This document shows positions 25,598-34,595 of a stretch of DNA of 64,000 nt, piece after piece. The position numbers were made by a program, and so were the translations under genes. Every line of letters starts with the position of its first letter. Within the stretch, counting starts at the first letter, position 1. The notes beneath the pieces are model-generated. The model saw only the letters and a list, made by a program, of their open reading frames with translations. It did not search any database and was not told the DNA's origin. The DNA is from Lacipirellulaceae bacterium (lineage in GTDB: Bacteria; Planctomycetota; Planctomycetia; Pirellulales; Lacipirellulaceae), in contig JAVJRG010000005.1 of the NCBI GenBank assembly GCA_040218535.1, positions 1,550,001 through 1,614,000 of the forward strand, read 5' to 3'.

Positions 25598-27871
25598 ATG
25601 AAAAAAATGGCCATCTTTGTCGCGATGTTGGACATTAGCCTGTCAATCTCCTCTGGCTACGCACAATCCGGCTTCCTCCTCGAACCGACCCACGCCCTCA
25701 CCGCCTCGGCGGACTTCGACACCCAGTTCACGACCGGCGCGTGGACGCCCTCCGCGCCCACCGTGGGCGGCCCGGGTACGGTGCTCCGCTTGGACATCGA
25801 CGCCTACACCGGCGGCGGCTCCTCAGACGCTGACATCGAGAACGATTTCGCGCCGACGGTCTACGACCTCTCCGGGCTTGTGCTCAATTACAACGATAGT
25901 TTTTCTGGCGCCCGTACATCATCGCTCTTACGCCCGGCGGGCTCCTCCTGGCGGTTCGTTTCCAGCGGAGGGATCGATCCGCGCATCGAGCGGACTAACT
26001 CAGGCCGATGGGAATTCGAAGCCCCGATGGAGTTTGCCAACGACGTCACCTATTTCTCGTCGTTCCGGCCGGCCGCACTTTTTCTAGAAGGGGCGATCAC
26101 CGGAACCGGCGGCTTGATTGTCGACGGCGTCCTGCAAGATTACAGGGTCGGTAATGTCGGCAGCACGCTGAAGCTCAACGCACATGCCTCTTATACGGGA
26201 CCGACCATCATTCGGGCCAGAGGGCTGGATATCGAAGACGCTGGCAGCTTGAGCGCGACCAGTTCCATCACGATCGAACCAGCAGGCCGCCTCACATTTC
26301 TTGTGGGTTCAAACTTGTCGGGCAATCGGATCGGCGATACGATCCCGGTGACGCTTGCCGGCGGTGCCCTTACCGGCAATGGTATTTCTGCCACTTCGTA
26401 CACCGAAACCATCGGCGACGTCACCCTGGCACGGGCCACCTCGAGTCAAATCGGCATACGTCCCTATCGGGGCGACCTCGCCTTGAGCAGCCTCACTCGG
26501 CAGCGGCACGCGACGCTATCGGTATATGGCGAAAGCCTGATCCGCGGCGTCGGCGGCGTAGTGACCGAAGGCGGGATCAATCCCGGTAACGCCCTGCCGC
26601 TCGTTGGTGGAGCGGGCGTCGCAGGCACGACTGGCATCAGCATCGTCCCCTACATGGCTGGGCATTCGAATCAGGATGCCAACCCCATCTTCGCGGAACC
26701 CAACAGCCTGGTCACGCTCGATCCCAGCAACAACTTCCGTGTGCTCGACCGAAGCACCGAGTTACAAGCCAATTTGACGCCCGATACGCTCACCAACGCC
26801 AACGTGCTGCAGTCTAGTGACTCGGTGCTCACCGCCCCCACCTCCGTAAACGCGTTGGTGTTTCGTTTTAGTGCTGAAATCGGGGGCCCAGGGTCGCTCA
26901 GCATCACCAGCGGAGCCCTTGTGTCATCCGACGTTGCTAGTGTTATCGCTTCGATTGGCGTCAATGACCTACTGTTTCCCAACGACGCGTACGTGTGGGC
27001 TTCCGAGCGGGTCGAGATATTCTCCGATGTCACCGTCACTGGCGACTTCAACAAGAGCGGTCTCGGACTGCTCGAGCTTTTCGGCCCCACGACGGCCAGC
27101 GGCGGAGCGGCCTTCACCCAAGGCAAGACGGACCTCTACGGCTCGCTCGACGCGACTGACCATGTGATCGTGGGAGGAGACGGTGAGCTGGAGATGCTCG
27201 CCGGAGCGTCCCTCACTACGCCTCTGCTGGAGATCGCGGGCGAAGAAGCCCGCTTCACGATGAGCGGCGGCGACCTCCAGGCCGGCGCTGTGATCGGCAA
27301 TCTGTTCCTCGAAGGCGGCGCGTTCTCCCCCGCGTCCGCGCTCGAGACCAGCATCGACGGCAACCTCACCCTGTTCAGCGGCAGCGAATTGGCCATCGAT
27401 ATCGAAGGCACGGGCGCCGGCCAGTTCGATCAGATCGACGTCTCCGGCGACCTGCTGATTACCGGCGGACTCGACCTTGCGATCGGAGCCTACACCCCAA
27501 TGCCCGGCGACGTGATCCCCATCGGCCTGATCGACGGCACGCTGGCGGGCCAGTTTACCGGGCTGGGTGAGGACGACGTTGTGGCCACGGCAGGCAACGT
27601 CGACCTCCGCATCAGCTACACCGCCGGCGACGGCAACGACATCGCCCTGCTAGCCGTCTTGCAAGGTGATTTCGATCGTGATAACGATGTCGACGGGATC
27701 GATTTTTTACTCTGGCAGCGTGACCCAAGCGTCGGGCTACTCTCCGATTGGGAATCTAACTACGGTATCCCAGCGAATGTGGCTGCCGCAGCAGTTGCCC
27801 CCGAACCGTCCTCGATGCTGTTGGCAGCTAGTATAAGTCTGCTTTTCTATTCCCGAGAAAGACGGAGTTAA
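25598..27871 (+). CDS. PEP-CTERM surface protein with beta-helix repeats
   Basis: A 757-residue secreted protein: signal peptide (IFVAMLDISLSISSGYAQS), autotransporter-like beta-strand units (ALFLEGAITGTGGLIVDG, SYTGPTIIRARGLDIEDAG, GGAFSPASALETSIDGNLTLF), a dockerin-like segment (GDFDRDNDVDGIDFLLWQRDPS), and a PEP-CTERM tail (APEPSSMLLAASISLLFYSRERRS is the region; Pro-Glu-Pro then hydrophobic then basic). The GC content by eye is higher than in the giant gene next door, which hints at separate ancestry. It lies between pabB remnants A and B. The Shine-Dalgarno before ATG 25598 is weak. Confidence 0.85.
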   Translation: MKKMAIFVAMLDISLSISSGYAQSGFLLEPTHALTASADFDTQFTTGAWTPSAPTVGGPGTVLRLDIDAYTGGGSSDADIENDFAPTVYDLSGLVLNYNDSFSGARTSSLLRPAGSSWRFVSSGGIDPRIERTNSGRWEFEAPMEFANDVTYFSSFRPAALFLEGAITGTGGLIVDGVLQDYRVGNVGSTLKLNAHASYTGPTIIRARGLDIEDAGSLSATSSITIEPAGRLTFLVGSNLSGNRIGDTIPVTLAGGALTGNGISATSYTETIGDVTLARATSSQIGIRPYRGDLALSSLTRQRHATLSVYGESLIRGVGGVVTEGGINPGNALPLVGGAGVAGTTGISIVPYMAGHSNQDANPIFAEPNSLVTLDPSNNFRVLDRSTELQANLTPDTLTNANVLQSSDSVLTAPTSVNALVFRFSAEIGGPGSLSITSGALVSSDVASVIASIGVNDLLFPNDAYVWASERVEIFSDVTVTGDFNKSGLGLLELFGPTTASGGAAFTQGKTDLYGSLDATDHVIVGGDGELEMLAGASLTTPLLEIAGEEARFTMSGGDLQAGAVIGNLFLEGGAFSPASALETSIDGNLTLFSGSELAIDIEGTGAGQFDQIDVSGDLLITGGLDLAIGAYTPMPGDVIPIGLIDGTLAGQFTGLGEDDVVATAGNVDLRISYTAGDGNDIALLAVLQGDFDRDNDVDGIDFLLWQRDPSVGLLSDWESNYGIPANVAAAAVAPEPSSMLLAASISLLFYSRERRS

Positions 27872-28379
27872 ATGCCGCCGTCTGTACGTCACCGCAATCA
27901 GTCGCGCGCATGCTAAAGTCTCTCGAAGTTGGACAAACCGAACTCACAACCGCAATTTGCAGAATTGCACAGTCGTAACAGACCGATGCTGTTTCGGCGA
28001 ATTCCAACATTACCTCAGCTGCATCGACTGAGACGCATTTCTGCGCGGTCGCTACGGAATCGCTTCGCTATAAGAGTGGGAGTGCGTCGTCAATCGGTTT
28101 GGGCCGGGTTCAGCTTCCATTCTAGTACAGCTTATTCGTCCTGTGGCTTCAGAGAATGCCGTCGTGCAATCAAGCCAATGCCTTCAACAACCCGCGCGCA
28201 TAGTGCCACGTCTCGCGATACTCGACCTCGGGGTCGCTCTGGGAGGTGATGCCGTCGTCCTTGGACTGCTTTTTCGCCGGATTTATCCGATAAAATCTCG
28301 AAGCCTTGCAATGGGCCGCTCAGGTGGCGACATATGCAGGTGTCGTTATCAAAAAACACTCTGGAATAGGGATGGAGCT
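27872..28379. other. intergenic region with pabB remnant B
   Basis: No intact gene is seen. Apart from the pabB fragment at 28173-28258 the stretch has no recognisable coding content. An open frame of the following gene extends upstream to 28143 but crosses the remnant on the opposite strand, so that extension is rejected. Confidence 0.5.
28173..28258 (-). pseudogene. pabB 3' fragment B
   Basis: The minus strand reads D-G-I-T-S-Q-S-D-P-E-V-E-Y-R-E-T-W-H-Y-A then RGLLKAL, matching the last residues of intact PabB (GGGITAQSDPEDEYRETWHK, ARGLLEALS). It is in frame over its whole length but lacks everything upstream. Confidence 0.85.
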
Positions 28380-30878
28380 ATGCGATTTTTTTCGAAGAAG
28401 GCCGTTGGTCTCACAGCAAGAAAGTTCCGCGCCGAGCGGCTCGAGGATCGGCTGCTGATGTCGGTGAACGAAGGAAGCTTCGCGCCGGGGGGCGATTTCG
28501 ACGGCAACCAGCTTGTTGATGGCAATGATTTGGCCGTATGGACAGCCGACTACGGCTCGACCGACGATCTGGCCGCGGATGCCGACTGCAATGGTCTGAT
28601 CGAAGGTCAGGACTTTTTGGCATGGCAACGAAACTTCGGACGCGAACTCAACACGGACTTCGACTTCGGCGACGCTCCGGCATCGTATGGCACGACCCTG
28701 GCCGACGATGGTGCACGGCATCTCGCCACGGGTCCGACACTCGGAGCCACTCGCGATGGGGACTTCGACGGGGTGCCCTCCGGCCAGGCCGACGCGGACG
28801 GCGCCGACGAAGACGGCATCATTTTCACTGACCCGATTCAAGTCGGCGCCCTCGGCGTGAGTGCGTTCGTCGATGTGTTCGGGGCAGAGGGGCAGGCGAC
28901 TAAGCTCGACGCGTGGATCGACTTCAACGGCGACGGATCGTTCGGCGGCTTCGGCGAACAGATTTTTGCGTCGCTCGAGTTGGCGGGGGGGCCAGATGGC
29001 AGGCGGTTGCTTCGGTTCGATGTGCCGAGCTTCGCCGTCGCCGGTGAGCAGATCGCGCGGTTCCGCTTGAGCACCGAGGGCGACCTGGGGCCGACGGGCG
29101 CTGCCGCTGACGGAGAGGTGGAGGACTACGTCGTGACGATTCTCGGGCCAACCGCATCGACCGGCCTCTTCCAAGATCAGCCAGCGATCTCCGATTCGGA
29201 AACGGGCGCAAGCAGCGTGTCGGCGGCCGACATCGATGGTGATCGCGATATTGATGTCGTGTCTTCGCGCGGCAACACCTTGGTCTGGCACCAAAACTTG
29301 GGCTCCGGCATCGCCTTCACCGAACACATCATTGACGACACCTTTGACGCCAACGTGTCGGCGTCGATCGCCGCCGACCTCGATGGCGATGGCGATATCG
29401 ACGTCATCTCGGCGACCAACTTTCAAAACGGCGTAACCAATCGTGGTGTCTTCTGGCACGAGAACGATGGCAGCGATAACTTCACGCGTCGCGGAGTCTC
29501 TAACGCCGGCGTCGTCAATCGGGTAGAGAGCCTGTTTGTCTCCGACGTCGACGGCGACGGTGACCAAGACATCCTCGCGATCACCAATTCCACGAACGGC
29601 AACAACATTTCCGTGCTGGTGAACGACGGCTCGCAGAGCTTCTCCGTTCAGGCTGTTGGCGCGGCGAGCTTCGGCCGAAGCGTTTTCGCGGCGGACGTGG
29701 ATTCCGATGGCGACATCGACGTTCTCTCTGCTTCGCGAAACGACGACAAGGTCGCGTGGTTCGAGAATCAGGGAGGACTCAGCTTCCAAGAGCACGTGCT
29801 CACGACGAGCGCCAACGGCGCCGCAAGCGTATTTGCCGTGGACCTCGACGGCGACGGCGACACCGACGTGATCAGCGCGTCGAACCAAGACAGCACGGTC
29901 GCCTGGTTCGAGAACGACGGTGAGCAGAACTTCACCGAGCGGGAGATTTCGACGAACGACCGCGGGACGTTCGCCGTGTTCGCCGCCGACTTTGATGGCG
30001 ACGGGGACATCGACGTACTCAGCAGTGCGACGGCCAACGGGGAGCTTGCCTTGCACGTGAATGACGGCAACGAGAACTTCGCGAAGCGCAGTTTTGGCTC
30101 AGGCCTTGCCAATGCCCGCCGGATCTTCGCCGCCGATATTGATGGCGATGGCGATCTCGACGCCCTGGCCGCATCGGCGACGCCGGGCAGCACCGTGTCG
30201 TGGTTTGAGAACCAAGTACTCGAGGGCCAGCCCGAAGTCGTCTTCGATAACGGCGCGGGCGGCGTCAACACTCCCGGCCAAGTCTTCGCCGATTCGCCGG
30301 GGGACCGGCTGAACGCCGACGACGTGACGCTCGCGGAAACGACGCTGGTGACCTCGATCGCTTGGAACGGTCGCTACGCGAACTTCCTGGAAGACAATGC
30401 CCCCTCTGAGCTAGACGACTTCACCATTGCGATCTACGCCGACGCCGACGGCAGCCCGGCGAGTGGCCAGCCGCTTGCGGAGTTCAACGTCGGCAACGCT
30501 GTGGGCCGCACGCCCACCGACCGCAACTTTGTCTTTTCCTACGAAGCCGACATCAACTTCCTTATGGAGGCCGGCGTCCGCTACTGGGTCTCGCTGCGAA
30601 ACAACACCCCCGACGACCCGGCCAGCTTTCAATGGTTGGTTGATCCCGACCTCACGAATAACGTCCATTTCTCTAGCGACGGCGGCGCCACGTGGCTGTT
30701 TCAGGGCCAGCAGGCCGACTTCCGGCTGTCTGGGGTGACGCTGAATCAGCAGGCGGCATCTCTATCGTCTCAAACAGCGATTGAGTCTGATTTGACAGAG
30801 CGGGAATCCGACACGCAAGACGAGGCGCTGCTGCTCTACCTGGAAGAGGCGGATGCCGTTGAGGCCTTCGGGATATAA
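28380..30878 (+). CDS. LEPR-XLL / dockerin / GEVED / FG-GAP surface protein
   Basis: From the ATG at 28380 (GGAG just before it) the protein has 832 residues. Order of parts: LEPR-XLL-type N-terminus (AERLEDRLLMS, about residues 17-27), dockerin-like pair (GGDFDGNQLVDGNDLAVW and ADCNGLIEGQDFLAWQRNFG), GEVED domain (DFGDAPASYGT to ADGEVEDYVVTI), at least seven FG-GAP/VCBS repeats with the calcium-type DxDGDGDxDxLxA motif and W-x-ENxG, then a beta domain near the C-terminus. The LEPR-XLL leader and repeats point to export and an adhesive or matrix role. The gene lies between pabB remnants B and C. No PEP-CTERM tail is present. Confidence 0.88.
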   Translation: MRFFSKKAVGLTARKFRAERLEDRLLMSVNEGSFAPGGDFDGNQLVDGNDLAVWTADYGSTDDLAADADCNGLIEGQDFLAWQRNFGRELNTDFDFGDAPASYGTTLADDGARHLATGPTLGATRDGDFDGVPSGQADADGADEDGIIFTDPIQVGALGVSAFVDVFGAEGQATKLDAWIDFNGDGSFGGFGEQIFASLELAGGPDGRRLLRFDVPSFAVAGEQIARFRLSTEGDLGPTGAAADGEVEDYVVTILGPTASTGLFQDQPAISDSETGASSVSAADIDGDRDIDVVSSRGNTLVWHQNLGSGIAFTEHIIDDTFDANVSASIAADLDGDGDIDVISATNFQNGVTNRGVFWHENDGSDNFTRRGVSNAGVVNRVESLFVSDVDGDGDQDILAITNSTNGNNISVLVNDGSQSFSVQAVGAASFGRSVFAADVDSDGDIDVLSASRNDDKVAWFENQGGLSFQEHVLTTSANGAASVFAVDLDGDGDTDVISASNQDSTVAWFENDGEQNFTEREISTNDRGTFAVFAADFDGDGDIDVLSSATANGELALHVNDGNENFAKRSFGSGLANARRIFAADIDGDGDLDALAASATPGSTVSWFENQVLEGQPEVVFDNGAGGVNTPGQVFADSPGDRLNADDVTLAETTLVTSIAWNGRYANFLEDNAPSELDDFTIAIYADADGSPASGQPLAEFNVGNAVGRTPTDRNFVFSYEADINFLMEAGVRYWVSLRNNTPDDPASFQWLVDPDLTNNVHFSSDGGATWLFQGQQADFRLSGVTLNQQAASLSSQTAIESDLTERESDTQDEALLLYLEEADAVEAFGI

Positions 30879-30916
30879 GTGGCACCTAGGCTGAGGCACC
30901 CTACGGTTACAGATTT

Positions 30917-30988
30917 CAGCTAAGTGCTTCTGGGATTCCACGCGCCTTGTGCCCCGTCTCGCGGTACTCGTCCTGCGGGCAACTCCGG
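30917..30988 (-). pseudogene. pabB 3' fragment C
   Basis: The minus strand reads DEYRETGHKARGIPEAL, matching the C-terminal DEYRETWHKARGLLEALS of intact PabB; the plus-strand DNA matches 34597-34665 with a few changes. It ends at the neighbouring FG-GAP gene's 3' end. Confidence 0.85.
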
Positions 30989-30992
30989 TCGC

Positions 30993-33900
30993 CTATTTCT
31001 CTGCGAACACGGATTCCAGCAATTCCTCAGAGAGCCACTCCTGCGGCCCTTCGGGTGATCGGTCGTCAGCTTGCTGAGAAAGGGTCTCTACGGGAGTGTC
31101 ATCTGAAAAGGACACGAAGTGACGGACAGCTGATTCCAATTGTCTCACTTCTGTGAGTATAGGAGGGACTTGCCTTGGAACGATTGCTTCGACGCGATTG
31201 TCAATGTCATGCAGTGCCATTTCTAAGGCAGCATCGATTAGCTCCGAGCGATCCGCAATTGGTTCTTCTGTTGAAGGACTGCTCGCTGCCGCGACGATCG
31301 ATTGCGTCTGTCCGTAATTGGTCTTCCATAACGCAAGATCAAAGCCGTTGACGGCCCCATCGTTGTTGGCATCGCCGTCGGCTACGGTGGCACCGCTGGT
31401 GACGCCGAAGCCGCGTTGCCAGGTGAGGAAGTCGAAGCCATCTACGTCATCGTCAGTGTCGAAGTCGCCCGCCGGCAACGTGAAGACTTGGCCGGTCGCA
31501 TCGCCATTGCCTGTGCCGACTCCGCCGAGCGGCAACGGTGTGGGATCGACCGTGTCGAAGATCGAATCGTCGTCGATCAGATTCAGACCAAGGGTTCCAG
31601 CGCCGGCAATGTTCTCGATATCGACCAGGTAGGAAAAGGGCTGCTGTTCATCAACGCGGAGAATCGTTCCGGTGGCGGTTCCAGTCGTCGCAATCTGGAA
31701 ATCAGTGACATCGACGCCCGTAACCGATTTGTTGAAGGTTACCCAGAAGGTCAGAAAAAACGGTGGGAATGATATCTCATCAAGGCGAACGATGCTCAGC
31801 ACTTGCGGCAGCATGTTATCGATCATGTAGACTTCGCCCTCGAAGTCTCCGTTGCCAACGCCAAAGTTACCGAGCGGGTTACCATTAGGATCGACAATTG
31901 TATCATCGTCTTCTAGGTCGAGGCGCAGGGTTCCAGTGCCGGTGATGTTATCGACTGTCACGGTATAGGAGGAAGGTGTCCCTTGCACAACTTGCGAAAC
32001 ATTTCCTGCTACATCGCCCGTGGTTGTCAACGAAAAATCGTCCACGCTTACGCCTATCGCATCGCGGTCAAAGACGACTGAATAGGATACGCTCCCTGCA
32101 TTGGTTGGAGTGGGATCTAACCGTGTGATCGAAGTCGCCAATAGCGGCGCCACAGTGACCGTCGACGAGGTTACGTTTGCCTGAGGAAGAGACAATAACG
32201 GATCGGTTTGGTCGAAATACGTTGCCGAAGTTGTTGTTGCTCCTGTTGTTTGATGAACCAGGCGAAAACTCGTTTCTGGAGCAGCCCCCGCATTGGTGGG
32301 AAACTCGGCGACAACGAGATAAGAACGAGTAGTAGCTGCGAGCACAGCAACGGTGCCAACGCCCGAGGGAAGTGAAAGTGAGAGCAACCCATTGGTCAGC
32401 GTCAAGTTGTCAACAGAGCTAATAGCGGTGTCAATTGGGGCGTTAAAGACACCATTATCATCGTCGTCTCGATAGAGAACCAGTCGGTCAATCACCGCAT
32501 TGGCCTCAGCGGTTGTCAAAGCCGTACCACTGCTTGTCTCGATGCGGAGCTGCACTGATTCCAACTGCGCAGCGGCATCGCCGCTCCGTCCCAAATGGGT
32601 AAAGTCAATCTTCAACAGCTCGCTCTCATCACCGGGTAAAATCTGCGCTGGTGCAGTATCGGAAGTATTCAAACTGAACTGCGCACGGCGGTTCTCCCAC
32701 CAGGTGATGTCATTAGCACGAACTGCGGCTCCGAGGACATCGAGATCACCGTCCCCGTCCACGTCCGCCGTGGTTACGGAAGTAGAACCATCAAAACTGC
32801 CGTCGATGGTATGCTCGGTCCAGGCCGAGCCATCGCTGGCGGTGTTCTCCCACCAAGTGATGTCATCGGCAGCAAATGCCGCTCCGAGGACATCGAGATC
32901 GCCGTCCCCGTCCACATCCGCCGTCCTGACGGAAGCAGCACCGTTGAAACTGCCGTCAATGGTATGCTCGGCCCAGGCCGAGCCATCGCCGACGGTGTTC
33001 TCCCACCAAGTGATGTCATCGGCCCGCTGTGCAGCTCCGAGGACATCGAGATCGCCGTCCCCGTCCACGTCCGCCGTGGTTACAGATCTAGCGCGATCAT
33101 AGCTGCTGTCGATAGTATGTTCGGTCCAAGCCGAGCCATTGCCGGCGGTGTTTTCCCACCAAGTGATGTCACCAGCATTATCTGCAGCTCCGAGGACATC
33201 GAGATCGCCGTCCCCGTCGATGTCTGCTGTTGTTACGGATACTGCACCAAAAAAAATGCCGTCAATGGTTACTTCTGCTTGCGAATTGATCGTGATCCCC
33301 GAGTGAATCGCCAGATTCGCTCGCCAGACGCGGCGGTTGTTATTGGAGGAGACATAGCTGACGTCCAAATCACCATCGTTATCGATGTCGCCTATTGCGA
33401 CATCCTCGGCAGTTGGCGGCATTTCCAGGACGTGGCGAGTGAACGTGGGATCGCTCTCGCCGCCGTTCTCATACCAGGCAATCGTCCCCGAACCGCTGCG
33501 CCCGCTGGCCAGCAGGTCGAGATCGCCATCTGCGTCCAAATCGCCCACGGTCACGTCATAGGCACCGGTGAGTCCGCTATCGATAGTCTTTTTGAAAGGA
33601 TTTCCTTGAAAGAAATTTCCTGTAGTGCCATGGTTGTTGTACCAGACTAAATCGCCATCGGTACCGGAAGTGGCGATGACGTCTGTGAAACCATCACCGT
33701 CAAGGTCCGCGGCAGTTAGGTTGCGTGGGGCATTCAGAGGAACGCTCGCCGTTGTTCCCCCAGCATCGAGAGTAATGGTGTTTGCGCTCAAGTCGGCAGT
33801 AATGATATACAGTTGCCCACCCTGATTAGAATCGGTCGTCGTAATATAGTCGGCACTCAAGCCAGACCCTGACGGTGTGAAGCCGCCCGAGCCGTTGTTT

Positions 33901-34415
33901 TCATACCTGCCCACATTGCCGTCGAACAGGACGTCCAGATCGCCATCGCCGTCATCGTCGACCAACTTGACAGACGCGCCAACGCTGCTGTGCGAAAAAA
34001 TGAGTTTAGGAGAACTAAAAAAGTTGGGACCAAAATTTTCAAACCACTGCACCTTATCGTCCGAGACAGACGAGGCGAACACATCGAGATCGCCATCGCG
34101 ATCGACGTCTCCCACGTCGAGTCCGCGGACGTTGTTGGCTTGTGCAGCCGTGGCAATCGTTTGTGCCGAGCCAAACGTGCCCGCCCCGTCGGTGTTCTCG
34201 TACCAGAACACGCCGTCGTCGGCCGCCAACTGGTCGAGGTCCCCATCGCCGTCGAGATCGGCCATAATGATGAGGGTGTCGGTGGCCTCGTTGGTATCAA
34301 TCAATTGCTCCGGGCCAAATGGCACAGCCGTGAGCATGTGACGCGATTCGAGCTGTTCGAGACTGAGGCGACGTCGATGGGCAGGCGCAGAGTGTGATCG
34401 CGGCTTATGAGTCAT
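30993..34415 (-). CDS. LEPR-XLL FG-GAP repeat protein with dockerin-like segment
   Basis: An 1140-residue surface protein. The N-terminus has the LEPR-XLL-type motif (RRRLSLEQLESRHMLTAVP, about residues 14-32). Residues about 35-590 are FG-GAP/VCBS blades with DxDGDGDLD calcium loops; they include four nearly identical 51-residue units. Two Calx-beta/Big-like domains follow (SITRLDPTPTNAGSVSYSVVF and SIVRLDEISFPPFFLTFWVTF), then a dockerin-like segment (GDFDTDDDVDGFDFLTWQRGFG and GDANNDGAVNGFDLALWKTNYG), and a helical C-terminal tail. It is convergent with the 28380 gene and lies between pabB remnant C and intact pabB. Confidence 0.88.
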   Translation of the reverse strand: MTHKPRSHSAPAHRRRLSLEQLESRHMLTAVPFGPEQLIDTNEATDTLIIMADLDGDGDLDQLAADDGVFWYENTDGAGTFGSAQTIATAAQANNVRGLDVGDVDRDGDLDVFASSVSDDKVQWFENFGPNFFSSPKLIFSHSSVGASVKLVDDDGDGDLDVLFDGNVGRYENNGSGGFTPSGSGLSADYITTTDSNQGGQLYIITADLSANTITLDAGGTTASVPLNAPRNLTAADLDGDGFTDVIATSGTDGDLVWYNNHGTTGNFFQGNPFKKTIDSGLTGAYDVTVGDLDADGDLDLLASGRSGSGTIAWYENGGESDPTFTRHVLEMPPTAEDVAIGDIDNDGDLDVSYVSSNNNRRVWRANLAIHSGITINSQAEVTIDGIFFGAVSVTTADIDGDGDLDVLGAADNAGDITWWENTAGNGSAWTEHTIDSSYDRARSVTTADVDGDGDLDVLGAAQRADDITWWENTVGDGSAWAEHTIDGSFNGAASVRTADVDGDGDLDVLGAAFAADDITWWENTASDGSAWTEHTIDGSFDGSTSVTTADVDGDGDLDVLGAAVRANDITWWENRRAQFSLNTSDTAPAQILPGDESELLKIDFTHLGRSGDAAAQLESVQLRIETSSGTALTTAEANAVIDRLVLYRDDDDNGVFNAPIDTAISSVDNLTLTNGLLSLSLPSGVGTVAVLAATTRSYLVVAEFPTNAGAAPETSFRLVHQTTGATTTSATYFDQTDPLLSLPQANVTSSTVTVAPLLATSITRLDPTPTNAGSVSYSVVFDRDAIGVSVDDFSLTTTGDVAGNVSQVVQGTPSSYTVTVDNITGTGTLRLDLEDDDTIVDPNGNPLGNFGVGNGDFEGEVYMIDNMLPQVLSIVRLDEISFPPFFLTFWVTFNKSVTGVDVTDFQIATTGTATGTILRVDEQQPFSYLVDIENIAGAGTLGLNLIDDDSIFDTVDPTPLPLGGVGTGNGDATGQVFTLPAGDFDTDDDVDGFDFLTWQRGFGVTSGATVADGDANNDGAVNGFDLALWKTNYGQTQSIVAAASSPSTEEPIADRSELIDAALEMALHDIDNRVEAIVPRQVPPILTEVRQLESAVRHFVSFSDDTPVETLSQQADDRSPEGPQEWLSEELLESVFAEK
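32690..33260 (-). repeat. four 153-bp tandem repeats in the FG-GAP gene
   Basis: The segment CCGAGGACATCGAGATC recurs at 32731, 32884, 33037 and 33190, exactly 153 bp apart (51 codons). Each unit encodes ADDITWWENT, SAWTEHTIDGS and SVTTADVDGDGDLDVLGAA with few changes, indicating recent amplification. Confidence 0.85.
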
Positions 34416-34595
34416 AGTGTTGGTTTCAGAGTACCAAGATGAGAGTCGTGTCCGGGTAAGGTCGAATCACCACCATCGCTGTCGATTCGACCTAACCAGC
34501 TATTATGCTCAAAACGCGACTAATTGCGAGGAGAATGCTGCAGATTGGATTATCTGCGTGAGACCTCGAGGTGTTTCATGATAACTGGAATGGGG

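Noticed and set aside
28143-28379. Upstream extension of the FG-GAP gene start to 28143
   Set aside because: The extension crosses pabB remnant B on the opposite strand and would place the LEPR-XLL motif more than 90 residues inside; ATG 28380 with GGAG fits better.
28320-30056. 578-aa minus-strand open frame antisense to the FG-GAP gene
   Set aside because: It is the reverse image of DGDGD repeats, rich in Val/Arg, without start signals or recognisable domains.
30879-30916. GGCACC...GGCACC direct repeat after the FG-GAP gene as a terminator
   Set aside because: The two copies are direct, not inverted, so they cannot form a hairpin, and no T-run follows.
34562-34572. GACCTCGAGGT resembles the centre of the att core
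   Set aside because: Only 11 bp match and most of that is the palindrome ACCTCGAGGT; no integrase or second copy is near, so chance is likely.
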